64,000 nucleotides of DNA from Pseudomonadota bacterium (GTDB lineage: Bacteria; Pseudomonadota; Gammaproteobacteria; Acidiferrobacterales; Acidiferrobacteraceae), in NCBI GenBank assembly GCA_021785035.1, contig JAJYGP010000071.1, forward strand, positions 1-64,000, written 5' to 3'. The notes below the pieces were generated by a model that saw only the letters and a program-made list of their open reading frames with translations, was not told where the DNA came from and did no database searches. The position numbers and the translations under genes are program-made. Positions 1 to 9,507 of this stretch are shown here, piece after piece. Each line of letters opens with the position of its first letter. Position 1 is the stretch's first letter.

Positions 1-2
1 TG

Positions 3-527
3 GACGCAGACGAGTACCTGCCCATTTCGGCCCAAGCCGAAATTCAGCGGGTGCTAGCGGCAGAAGAAAAAGGGATCGATGCCTACCGCATCCCGCGCCT
101 CTCCAGTTACTGTGGCCGGTTCATGGGACATGGGGGGTGGTACCCCGATTACGTCATCCGGCTTTTCCGGCGAGGCCGTGCGCGCTTTAGTGACGACATC
201 GTCCACGAGCGCTTGGTGGTCCAAGGAGCGGTCGGCACCTTGTCCTCGCCGCTTCATCACGAGACTTACCGCGATCTTGAGGAGGTCCTTCACAAAATCG
301 ACAGTTACTCGACAGCCGGTGCTGCGATGGCGGCTAAAAAGGGGCGTCGCGGGTCATTACCTCAAGCTCTTATACACGGCCTCTGGGCATTCATGCGCAC
401 ATACTTTGTGCAGCTGGGTCTGCTCGACGGACCCGAGGGCCTGATGCTCGCGATATCAAACGCCGAGGTAACGTACTATAAGTACATAAAACTGCGCCTT
501 CTGACCAAAACACGAGATCGAACATGA
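3..527 (+). CDS. Glycosyltransferase family 2, LPS core type (5' truncated by window edge)
   Basis: The reading frame is open from the window edge, so the N-terminal half is missing. It begins inside the acidic metal-binding motif (DADEYLP), typical of family 2 glycosyltransferases. It continues with the block HGGWYPDYVIRLFRRG and then FSDDIVHERLVV, which are characteristic of the WaaE/KdtX-like lipopolysaccharide core glucosyltransferases. These enzymes act at the cytoplasmic face of the inner membrane and add a sugar to the inner core. The neighbours waaC and waaA on the same strand support a core-assembly role. The acceptor sugar cannot be told from sequence. Confidence 0.8.
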   Translation, partial: DADEYLPISAQAEIQRVLAAEEKGIDAYRIPRLSSYCGRFMGHGGWYPDYVIRLFRRGRARFSDDIVHERLVVQGAVGTLSSPLHHETYRDLEEVLHKIDSYSTAGAAMAAKKGRRGSLPQALIHGLWAFMRTYFVQLGLLDGPEGLMLAISNAEVTYYKYIKLRLLTKTRDRT

Positions 528-602
528 GCCTAGAGTGGCGCACATTGGCGCAACATTTTCCTTTTTACGGTCCTTTCGGCGATTGGCGGCTTTTCCCCTG
601 AT

Positions 603-1568
603 ATGGAGATTTTGATCATTAAAACCTCGTCGCTTGGCGACGTGGTCCATAACCTGCCCATGGTATCTGACATTCGGGCGCGGTTTCCGTTGGCCCATAT
701 CGACTGGGTGGTCGAAAAGGCGTTTGCCGACATTCCCACCCTGCACCCGGCCATCCGCACGGTGATCCCCGTGGAGTTGCGCCGGTGGCTACGGGCACCT
801 TGGCAAGCCCGGACCTGGGAAGAACTTAAAACATTTCGGAGATCTCTGCGACACACCCGCTATGACCTCGTATTAGATAGCCAAGGGCTTCTGAAAAGCG
901 CGGTCCTCGCGCGGCAGGCCTTAGGTCCCGTTTATGGTCCGGACCGACGATCAGCCCGCGAGTCATGGGCGGCCCACCTCTACCAAAAAGGGATCCCCGT
1001 GGTGTGGGAACAACACGCGGTGTGGCGTAATCGTTCGCTCGCCGCGGGCGCCTTGGGATACCCCATTCCGACAACGGAACCCGATTACGGGCTCGCCCCC
1101 CTTCAACCGAAAACGATCCCGAGCGCAGCACCTTATTGCGTGGCCCTACACGCGACTAGCCGGGCCTCCAAACAGTGGCCTCAAGAATCGTGGGTGATGC
1201 TTGGTAAAGGTTTAGCGAAACATGGGCTTGGTACCCTCTGGCCCTCTGGGAACCCGGAAGAGGAGAGAGTGGCGCACGACATAGCGCGGGCTATAGGGCC
1301 CGAGGCGCAAGCGCTAGCACGTATGGGCGTGCAAGCGCTTGCGACGATCATCGCGACGGCACGTGGCGTGGTCGGGGTCGACACCGGTCTTGTGCACCTG
1401 GCCGCGGCCCTCAAACGACCCACGGTCGGGATCTTCTGCGACAGCGACCCTCAGCAAACCGGAGTCCTCGCCGCGAACGCAGCGAGCTTGGGGGGCTTTG
1501 GCGCGCGGCCTTCGGTGGAGGCAGTCATGCAGGCCTTGGGTAGTGCGGGTGTTTGGGCGGCGTCATGA
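603..1568 (+). CDS. waaC: Lipopolysaccharide heptosyltransferase I
   Basis: A 321-residue glycosyltransferase family 9 protein, close to the usual length for WaaC. It transfers the first L-glycero-D-manno-heptose from ADP-heptose onto Kdo2-lipid A at the inner face of the inner membrane. The N-terminal acceptor-side signature KTSSLGDVVHNLP is at residues 8-20. The nucleotide-sugar side has VGVDTGLVHLAAAL in the last quarter. The ATG start is chosen because the signature begins at the usual distance from the N terminus. The stop overlaps the next start (ATGA), so it is very likely translationally coupled to waaA. Heptosyltransferase II (waaF) is the main alternative, but the KTSSLGDV start favours WaaC. 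Confidence 0.93.
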   Translation: MEILIIKTSSLGDVVHNLPMVSDIRARFPLAHIDWVVEKAFADIPTLHPAIRTVIPVELRRWLRAPWQARTWEELKTFRRSLRHTRYDLVLDSQGLLKSAVLARQALGPVYGPDRRSARESWAAHLYQKGIPVVWEQHAVWRNRSLAAGALGYPIPTTEPDYGLAPLQPKTIPSAAPYCVALHATSRASKQWPQESWVMLGKGLAKHGLGTLWPSGNPEEERVAHDIARAIGPEAQALARMGVQALATIIATARGVVGVDTGLVHLAAALKRPTVGIFCDSDPQQTGVLAANAASLGGFGARPSVEAVMQALGSAGVWAAS

Positions 1569-2845
1569 AGCTTTATACCCTCCTCCTGCGCGCTGTGCTC
1601 CCGTTTGCACTCGCGCGACTGTGGTGGCGTTCGCGCAAACACCCGCACTACGCAGCCCGCTGGGGCGAGCGATTAGGCTACGGACCCCCGTTAGCCGCCG
1701 GCTCTGTATGGGTTCATGCGGTTTCGGTAGGAGAAGTGCGGGCCGGTGCGCCCCTGATGCGGCAGCTGCTGGACGAGCACCCAGACATCCCCTTGCTTGT
1801 CACCACGACCACCCTGACCGGAGCCGCCCAGGTCGAGATGTTATTTGGCCAAAGCGTCCATCATAGATTTGCGCCCTTTGACCTACCGGGCGCCTTAAGG
1901 CGCTTTTTGGAAACCGCGCGGCCACGCACGGCCGTGATCCTTGAGACCGAACTTTGGCCAAACCTGTTTGAGGCCTTACGCCGTGCCGATATTCCTTTAG
2001 TGCTTGCCAACGTTCGGCTTTCGGAGCGGTCCTATCGTCGCTACCGGCATTTTCGGCGCCTGACCGCCCATATGCTGGCGGTACCCGCGGTCATTGCGGT
2101 CCAGTCTTCGGCGGATGCCGGTCGCGTGCAGGCCTTGGGGGCCCCAGCGCAGCGGATCCATGTGACGGGCAATATGAAGTTTGAGATGAACCCAACAGCG
2201 AGTTTGCGCGAGGCAGCGCAAGCCTTGCGCTACGAGTGGGGCGAGCGCCCGGTATGGGTCGCGGCCAGCACCCATCAGGGCGAGGAGGAGATTGTCCTCG
2301 ACGCTTATGTCCGCTTGCGAGCGATATTCCCCACGCTCCTTTTAATCTTGGTGCCGCGTCATCCGGAACGTTTCGAGGCCGTCGGAAAGCTGATAAGGCA
2401 ACGCGGTCTGTCGGTCGTGGAACGCAGTCTCGGCTGGCCGGTAAACCCCGATATCGCGGTGCTTTTTGGGGACACTATGGGTGAGCTCATGCTGTTTTTT
2501 GCGGCCGCCGATTGCGCTTTCATCGGCGGGTCGCTGGTCGAAACTGGGGGCCACAACCCGCTTGAGGCCCTGGCACTTGGCGTCCCCACGGTTTTTGGCC
2601 CCCACATGTTCAACTTCGACGAAATCGGAAAACTGACGCGCGAGGCCGGCGCCGGCATCCAGGTGCGCGACACCCTGAGTTTGACCGAGGCCGTCGGACG
2701 CTACCTCGGAGACCAAGAGGCGCGATTTGCGGCCGGGCGCGCCGGAGAAGAGCTTGTGCTGGCCCACCAAGGGGCTTGCGCCCAGACCTTGGGGCTTTTG
2801 GAGCCCCTTGTTAGGCGCCCGCCATCGTCTTCGGCAGGTCCCTGA
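1565..2845 (+). CDS. waaA: 3-deoxy-D-manno-octulosonic acid (Kdo) transferase
   Basis: A 426-residue Kdo transferase that attaches Kdo from CMP-Kdo to lipid IVA, the step before WaaC. The ATG at 1565 overlaps the waaC stop as ATGA and gives the normal hydrophobic N terminus (MKLYTLLLRAVLPFALARLW). A start 12 bases upstream is less likely. The acceptor-domain motif HAVSVGEVRA is at residues 51-60, with the catalytic Glu of the family in VGE. The donor-domain motif GGSLVETGGHNPLEAL lies near residue 315. Its last 35 bases overlap the convergent isochorismatase-like gene. Whether it is mono- or bifunctional cannot be read from sequence. Confidence 0.95.
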   Translation: MKLYTLLLRAVLPFALARLWWRSRKHPHYAARWGERLGYGPPLAAGSVWVHAVSVGEVRAGAPLMRQLLDEHPDIPLLVTTTTLTGAAQVEMLFGQSVHHRFAPFDLPGALRRFLETARPRTAVILETELWPNLFEALRRADIPLVLANVRLSERSYRRYRHFRRLTAHMLAVPAVIAVQSSADAGRVQALGAPAQRIHVTGNMKFEMNPTASLREAAQALRYEWGERPVWVAASTHQGEEEIVLDAYVRLRAIFPTLLLILVPRHPERFEAVGKLIRQRGLSVVERSLGWPVNPDIAVLFGDTMGELMLFFAAADCAFIGGSLVETGGHNPLEALALGVPTVFGPHMFNFDEIGKLTREAGAGIQVRDTLSLTEAVGRYLGDQEARFAAGRAGEELVLAHQGACAQTLGLLEPLVRRPPSSSAGP

Positions 2846-3383
2846 TCTCGCGCGCAAGCTCCCGAAAGCGGACATGGTCCGCGCCACGCAGCCATTCAAA
2901 CACCGTAGATTCGATCGACGCGATTCGCACCCCCTCACGGCCCAGCCGTTCCAAGGCCTGGGCATGGTGCAGGGGGTCACGACTCGCGCACCCGTCGGCC
3001 AGGACATAGGGGATCTTGCCGCGCGAGGCGAGATCAAAGGCGGTTTGCAGGACACAGACGTGGGTTTCGATGCCCGAGATCAGGATCTGATCACGATCGT
3101 CCGCAAAGACTGGCGCAATGTCGGCGTCAGCACAGCAGGAGAAGGTCATCTTATCGGCTCGATACGCATCGTCGGGAAGGATCTCAGCAAGCTCGGGGAG
3201 GAGCGGACCCAGACCCTGGGGGTACTGCCGAGTCACGACAACGGGGATAGTAAGAAGCCGCGCGGCGCGCACCAGCAGTGTGAGGCGTGGCAGGAGACCT
3301 GGCGGGCTTTGCGTCATGGCCGGAAAAAGCCGCGCCTGAAAATCGACCAACAATAAGCGGCTGCGCTCAGCCTCGATCAGCAT
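2811..3383 (-). CDS. Isochorismatase-family cysteine hydrolase
   Basis: A 190-residue cytoplasmic hydrolase of the isochorismatase-like superfamily. The Asp-Lys-Cys catalytic triad can be placed: D14 in LLVDFQ, K78 in RADKMTFS and C110 in ETHVCVLQ. The general architecture matches YcaC-type enzymes, whose substrates are amides or unknown. There are no entB- or nicotinamidase-specific neighbours, so no substrate is proposed. It is followed 6 bases upstream on the same strand by the rhodanese gene and may be co-transcribed with it. Its 3' end overlaps the end of waaA by 35 bases, an antisense overlap of two well supported genes. Confidence 0.88.
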   Translation of the reverse strand: MLIEAERSRLLLVDFQARLFPAMTQSPPGLLPRLTLLVRAARLLTIPVVVTRQYPQGLGPLLPELAEILPDDAYRADKMTFSCCADADIAPVFADDRDQILISGIETHVCVLQTAFDLASRGKIPYVLADGCASRDPLHHAQALERLGREGVRIASIESTVFEWLRGADHVRFRELAREIRDLPKTMAGA

Positions 3384-3389
3384 ATAAGC

Positions 3390-3707
3390 TCAGTAGCGGG
3401 CCATGGTCGGGTCTACGGTGCGGGCCCAAGCCTCGATCCCACCCTTGAGATTCACGACGTTCTTGAAACCGTTGCGCTCAAGGAACTGGGCGGCATGAAA
3501 GCTCCGCACCCCCGTGTGGCAATAGATCACCATCTCCTTTTCAGGGTCCAAAGTTTCTATCAGGGCCGGCACCTGCTGCATAGGGGCATGGAGGGAATCG
3601 GGTAGGGCACAGAGCTTGCGCTCCCATGGCTCCCGGACATCGAGGACGATCGGTTTATCGCCGGCCTGCAGCCGGGCGTGAAGCTCTTCGGGCGAGATCT
3701 CGCGCAT
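3390..3707 (-). CDS. Single-domain rhodanese (GlpE/PspE-like sulfurtransferase)
   Basis: A 105-residue stand-alone rhodanese domain without signal peptide, so cytoplasmic. The active-site loop is CHTGVRS with the catalytic cysteine at residue 63. The N-terminal part has IVLDVREPWE, the standard rhodanese signature. These proteins carry a persulfide on the cysteine and pass sulfane sulfur to cyanide in vitro or to sulfur relay partners in the cell. The loop of six residues after Cys points to sulfur rather than phosphate (Cdc25-type) substrates. It lies between the Pcm-like gene and the isochorismatase-like gene on the same strand. In an acidophilic sulfur oxidiser it could serve sulfur trafficking, but that is inference. 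Confidence 0.92.
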   Translation of the reverse strand: MREISPEELHARLQAGDKPIVLDVREPWERKLCALPDSLHAPMQQVPALIETLDPEKEMVIYCHTGVRSFHAAQFLERNGFKNVVNLKGGIEAWARTVDPTMARY

Positions 3708-3728
3708 AAGGGTGCTTTATTTCATTTA

Positions 3729-4394
3729 TCAGAAGCGAAAGCGATCCGGTTGGGGGGCATTGATCAGGACCGGCACATCCGTCTCGAATAGCGACCGTTC
3801 GGAATAGCGGTCGGTTTCGTGGCGCGTGATAACACGCACCTCCATGGCGGGCGCGGCCCCCACAATCACGACCAAGCGGCCACCCACGGTCAATGACTCT
3901 CGAAACGCGGGATCGGGCCCCAAGGGCAGGGCCCCGCTCACCAGAATGGCGTCGTAGAGACCATGGCGCGGCCAACCCCGGGCCGCGTCGCCGACCTCGA
4001 GATTGATGTTGTTAACGTACAGGGCGCTCAGGTGGCTGGCCGCGCGGAGCTTGAATTCTGGAACGATCTCGACACTGTAAATGGTGTGTGCAAGACCGGC
4101 CATGACCGCGGTGAGGTAGCCAGTCCCCGTCCCCACCTCGAGAACCCGATCGGAGGCCGAAAGGACCAGGTTGTCGATCAATCGGGCCTCCAGCATCGGG
4201 GAAAACATGACCTGGCCACGACCGAGCGGAATACTCATATCGGCGAAGGCCATAGCACGGTACGCCGCGGGCACGAACTCCTCGCGTGGCACCTCGCGCA
4301 GTCGCGCCAGGAGGCGCTCATCAAGCACCTCGCAGGTACGAATCTGCTGCGCGACCATATTCTGGCGCGCCACATCAAATGATGCTTGCGGCAT
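3729..4394 (-). CDS. pcm: Protein-L-isoaspartate O-methyltransferase family protein
   Basis: A 221-residue SAM-dependent methyltransferase of the Pcm family. The family uses SAM to methylate isoaspartyl residues in aged proteins and so starts their repair. Motif I LEVGTGTGYLTAVMAG lies at about residues 85-100. The N-terminal half keeps the family pattern ARQNMVAQQIR and PREEFVP, and ADMSIPLGRGQVMFSP lies where the substrate loop is expected. The C-terminal part is weaker. Many short Pcm-like proteins next to rhodanese or TolC genes have unproven activity, so the family is certain but isoaspartyl repair is only likely. It is first in a three-gene minus-strand run and divergent from thiC. Confidence 0.85.
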   Translation of the reverse strand: MPQASFDVARQNMVAQQIRTCEVLDERLLARLREVPREEFVPAAYRAMAFADMSIPLGRGQVMFSPMLEARLIDNLVLSASDRVLEVGTGTGYLTAVMAGLAHTIYSVEIVPEFKLRAASHLSALYVNNINLEVGDAARGWPRHGLYDAILVSGALPLGPDPAFRESLTVGGRLVVIVGAAPAMEVRVITRHETDRYSERSLFETDVPVLINAPQPDRFRF

Positions 4395-4502
4395 ACAAAG
4401 GGGGGTCCGAAGCGTGAGTTTTTAGCGTAAGCCTTTTGCCAGAGAGACGCAAGCGGCTCCTTGCAATCGCTCCGAGAATCCATTAGTTTTGATCGCCCAT
4501 AG

Positions 4503-4521
4503 GTCGACCTTACGGGTCGAC
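4503..4521 (+). promoter_or_regulatory. Hairpin in the thiC leader
   Basis: A perfect 7-bp stem (gtcgacc / ggtcgac) with a 5-base loop sits 51 bases before the thiC start. The 178-base gap between pcm and thiC shows no recognisable TPP riboswitch core (no CTGAGA, and no ACCCTTTGAACCTGATC-like block). The hairpin is the only clear structure there. It could be part of a different leader control or have no function. Confidence 0.35.
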
Positions 4522-4560
4522 GACCGGCGCCGTGCGCGCGCCCCCCACTCTTTAGAATAG

Positions 4561-6396
<1,836 letters not shown>

Positions 6397-6834
6397 GTGA
6401 ACGCGCACGCGGGTGTCGGGGGTAGCGAACTGGGGCGCAGAGTGGCGCTCCTCACGGCGTTGCTTGCCAGCTTTGCCGCACTTTTAAGCTATGGAATCAC
6501 AACCAGCCAGAACCACGCCATCGTTCTCAAAAACGAGGCAATGTTCGTGCTTTTGAAATCGACTCAGCTGCGGCTTCAGACCCGCGGAGCCGGATCCCGT
6601 ATGCGCATATCTCGACAGCAGCGGGCCCTGGACCAGAAGGCCAATCGCCTAAACCAAGCGAGCGACCGACTGATGGGGCCGCATGACCATTATGCCCAGG
6701 CGCTTGTGGCCGGGGAAATCGCGATAGCGTTGGCGTCCGTGGCGGCGCTCACCGAAAGACGCTGGCTTTTTCATGGGGCGCTGGCCGCATCGGCATGCGC
6801 TTTTCTGCTGGGCGCCTTTGGACTGATGTCGTGA
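6397..6834 (+). CDS. DUF4337-like membrane protein
   Basis: A 145-residue protein starting with GTG immediately after the thiC stop. It has one N-terminal membrane segment (about residues 15-33), a polar helical middle, and two C-terminal membrane segments (about residues 103-143). The helical middle and C-terminal hairpin resemble DUF4337 proteins, whose function is unknown. Its close spacing to thiC and its GTGA overlap with the following YkgJ-like gene suggest one transcript. Nothing ties it directly to thiamine synthesis. The family assignment is from pattern memory only. Confidence 0.65.
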   Translation: MNAHAGVGGSELGRRVALLTALLASFAALLSYGITTSQNHAIVLKNEAMFVLLKSTQLRLQTRGAGSRMRISRQQRALDQKANRLNQASDRLMGPHDHYAQALVAGEIAIALASVAALTERRWLFHGALAASACAFLLGAFGLMS

Positions 6835-7235
6835 GCCAACCGTTTCCCGTTATGGTGGCAACGGATCGGGGGAAATGCGGTCAGTGCCCCGCAATTTGTT
6901 GCGGCTACATCACTCAGAAGATCCCGACTCCGCGCGCGCGGAGCGACTTTGAGCACCTCCTGTGGCAGGTCAGCCATCGCGGCATTGAGGTCTACAAGGA
7001 CGAGGATGGCTGGTATCTCCTTATGCACACCCGCTGCGAACACCTCCGGGACGACGGGGCCTGCGGAATCTACGAGACACGCCCGCCGATCTGCCGCGAC
7101 TACTCAAACGACTTCTGCGAATGGGATGAGCCGGCCGAGCGTCACTTCGCCTTGCATTTTCGGGACCATGACGCGCTTCTTGACTACTGCCGGGAACGGT
7201 TTCGCAGCTGGCCGCGCTCGGTGTGCGCACCTTAG
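6831..7235 (+). CDS. YkgJ-family cysteine cluster protein
   Basis: A protein of about 134 residues with the cysteine arrangement of the YkgJ/zinc- or iron-binding cluster family. It has CGQCPAICC near the N terminus, then RCEHLRDDGACGIYETRPPICRDY, and a later NDFCEW. Family members are thought to bind a metal or Fe-S centre, but the function is unproven. The GTG at 6831 overlaps the stop of the DUF4337-like gene as GTGA and is preferred. An ATG at 6852 and a more distant ATG at 6795 are alternatives. Its 3' end overlaps the following SRPBCC gene if the latter starts at 7168. Confidence 0.82.
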   Translation: MSQPFPVMVATDRGKCGQCPAICCGYITQKIPTPRARSDFEHLLWQVSHRGIEVYKDEDGWYLLMHTRCEHLRDDGACGIYETRPPICRDYSNDFCEWDEPAERHFALHFRDHDALLDYCRERFRSWPRSVCAP

Positions 7236-7854
7236 GACTCGCGGCCTAAGCCGGCTCGCGGCACTCGTCATCGCAGTGCTTCTGGCCACGCCGGCCCTGG
7301 GCAAGACCGTCCCGCACATCGTCGTATCGACCGAGGGCGGGAGTTACCACATGGAACTTACCCTGGTCCTGAAGACCCCTATAGACCGTGCCTGGCACAT
7401 ATTGACCGACTACGCCGCGATCAAGCGTTTGAACCCGGACGTTCAGCGGAGCGAGGTGATCCGCCATGGCGGACAGACGCTTTTGCGCATGTATATCAAA
7501 AGCTGTGTGCTGTTTATCTGCTTTCCGGTTACCCAGACCGAGGCCATGACCAACCACAAGCCATTCGAGATCAAAGGCACTATCATTCCGGTGCTCTCAA
7601 GCTTTCGGGGAGGCTTCTCGCGCTGGCGCCTGTCCCCCACAAAAGGCGGTACCCGCGTCTCTTTTGAGGCGGTGCTTACACCGTCCTTTTATATCCCGCC
7701 GATCCTCGACTCCTGGCTTATCAAGAGCAAGCTTAAGACCGAAATGCGCACGACCGCCCGTCACCTCGTCGCTTGGGCAAAAAGGTCACATAAAGGCTGG
7801 GGCGTGATGGCCCTCGGTTCACGAAACGTACCGAGAGGCCCGCAGCAGCGATAG
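7168..7854 (+). CDS. Exported SRPBCC/START-like lipid-binding fold protein
   Basis: The supported core begins with a hydrophobic signal-like stretch (LAALVIAVLLATPALGK). It is followed by a START/polyketide-cyclase-like domain with ELTLVLKTPIDRAWHILTDY and a C-terminal amphipathic helix. The fold binds hydrophobic ligands, and the export signal suggests a periplasmic location. The start is uncertain. No ATG, GTG or TTG lies just before the signal peptide; the nearest ATG is 7168 and a TTG is at 7180. Either start overlaps the YkgJ-like gene by more than 50 bases. A start at 7168 gives an unusually long N-region before the hydrophobic core. Function unknown. Confidence 0.7.
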   Translation: MTRFLTTAGNGFAAGRARCAHLRTRGLSRLAALVIAVLLATPALGKTVPHIVVSTEGGSYHMELTLVLKTPIDRAWHILTDYAAIKRLNPDVQRSEVIRHGGQTLLRMYIKSCVLFICFPVTQTEAMTNHKPFEIKGTIIPVLSSFRGGFSRWRLSPTKGGTRVSFEAVLTPSFYIPPILDSWLIKSKLKTEMRTTARHLVAWAKRSHKGWGVMALGSRNVPRGPQQR

Positions 7855-7935
7855 AGCCAGACACCGGGGAAGCGCTAGACTTTTCAGGGCGGGCGTTTGC
7901 TCGGTCGGAAAGCGAGCGGAGCCGCTGGGCGCGCG

Positions 7936-9124
7936 CTACAGAGCCGTGCCGGCGCGGGAAAAGATGTGATCAAGGCGCTCTAGGGCCAAGACGTGAGGAA
8001 ACTGGCACCGCATCCTGTCCAGAACAGGCCTCGTGTTCCGAACGGCGTCTTGGCAACGGTTCAGAATAGGCACCATATCCTGGCGGGACAGGTGACAGGG
8101 CGTTTCACCAAAAACGAGCAAGTCTTCGGTGGTGGGCCAAGAAGCGGGGCGTTCTGGTTAAGGGGGAGGGCGGGCCGATCATCGCGGATCCAGACAACTG
8201 TGCTAACGACATCGTAGGCTGGCGCAAGCCTGGGGTCGGCTGGGTCGTCGTATACCAAGCCAAAATGTTTAAGGTGCGCATCGCCATTGCGCAGGACGGT
8301 ATTCATGACGACCATGGTAAACAAGGTATCTAGCCCCGGCTCCTGACAGTACATCTTCAGAACCCCGGCGAGAGTCGCCATGTTGGACGCGTATTTGGCG
8401 GTTCGCGGCAAACCGGATAGGGCACAGAAATCTTCGAACCCTAGACGCTGCCCCTCTTTCCCCCAATCAAATTGCTTTACAAGAAGAGCGCGCCCGTTAG
8501 CGGCGAGCTTTGAGTCTACTGTGGGGATACCGGCCGCATGGCACGCCAAAAGACAAAGGTGTTCCACGATCGCGATACCGGGGAATTCTGAGGTCTCGAG
8601 TCTGACGATGGTGTCCCCCACAGGAAAAGACAGGGGTCCGTGCAAGGGCGCCGTGGCGAAGGCCTTGGGGAGTATCCCTGATAGCCCAACGTGGATGGCC
8701 AGTTGCTCAATCAACTGCTCTAGCAAAAGCGTCGTTGCGAGGGGTCCCTGAGGAGCTTCGATACCGCATGGCTCGCGCCCACCGCAGAAGCCGTGCTCAG
8801 GCTCTCTCCCCGCGGCAAAATCCGAACCCGGCCGACCGTGTTCTGGCCCACAAGCGTCAAGATGTCGAAATCGTCATCAATCTTGAGGGTCTTTCCCGCG
8901 ATACAATAAATCGCCTCAAGAAGGGCCCCTTCTGGAAAGCCTACCTGCAAGGCGGGAGGGATGATCACAAAGGGATCCGAGTAATCTTCGTTCACGGGCA
9001 TCGTAAGCGACACCGCATCCCCGGGTCGCTTATCGGGCATGTAAGAGAATGCATGCGCGCCGTTACCGAGACGATCGAGGCGTGCGACCTGGGTATCCTG
9101 AACGTAAATATTCAGCCCATCCAT
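7936..9124 (-). pseudogene. hipA: hipA-like serine/threonine kinase toxin, two frameshifts
   Basis: Three consecutive minus-strand reading frames make up one HipA of about 396 residues. The N-terminal HipA couple domain runs 9124-8720. The kinase core, with GLSGILPK and the catalytic-loop block RNGDAHLKHFG, is in a second frame (about 8726-8120). The C-terminal part (TTEDLLVFGETPCHLS onward) is in a third frame down to 7936. The frame changes lie near 8720-8745 and near 8120-8150. HipA kinases phosphorylate glutamyl-tRNA synthetase and trigger dormancy. With two shifts this copy should be inactive. A natural split HipS/HipT arrangement would explain the first break but not the second. Confidence 0.85.
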
Positions 9125-9417
9125 TCAAATAAGGCCCTGTTTGCGCATCACCATAAGTTGATAAACATTCGGGCGCATGGGCAAGCCGCCATCCGGCGCC
9201 CGTTCCACCTTGTGTTCTTGTCGGAGATCCAAGCCAATATCGAGCACTTCAAATACGGCCAAGAGGTTGGCTATGGTGACACGGCCGCTCCCCGCTTCGA
9301 TACTCCGCAAGGTACCGCGGGCGATACCTCCCTCTTGGCAAGATCCCGCTGCGATAGCTTCAGGAATACGCGGCGCTGGATGACTTTGTGCGCAATCTTT
9401 TCGGCAAGGGGATTCGT
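9125..9417 (-). pseudogene. hipB: hipB-like Xre antitoxin, frameshifted
   Basis: The helix-turn-helix region is split over two frames. LAEKIAHKVIQRRVFLKLSQ is in one frame, and RGTLRSIEAGSG through DIGLDLRQEHKVERAPDGGL is in another. The break is near 9326-9334, in a run of G on the minus strand, consistent with loss of one base. The stop at 9125 abuts the hipA start at 9124, as in a working hipBA operon. The expected start codon position (9415-9417) reads ACG where an ATG would give MNPLAEK, so the start may also be lost. HipB normally neutralises HipA and represses the operon. Here it is probably dead. Confidence 0.75.
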
Positions 9418-9426
9418 AGCCAGGTG

Positions 9427-9442
9427 GTACAATTTATTGTAC
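9427..9442. promoter_or_regulatory. 16-bp palindrome, probable hipBA operator
   Basis: The sequence GTACAAT-TT-ATTGTAC (plus strand) is a perfect palindrome with 7-bp arms. It lies 10 bases upstream of the hipB pseudogene. HipB-type antitoxins bind palindromes in their own promoter, and the minus-strand TACAAT inside this site resembles a -10 element. Position and symmetry support an operator; binding is inferred. Confidence 0.55.
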
Positions 9443-9507
9443 GGCGCGACAACTCTGTCAGAGTCGAGGCCCCTTCGTGGGGGATCAGCTGGCTTGGGAG
9501 ACTCAGT

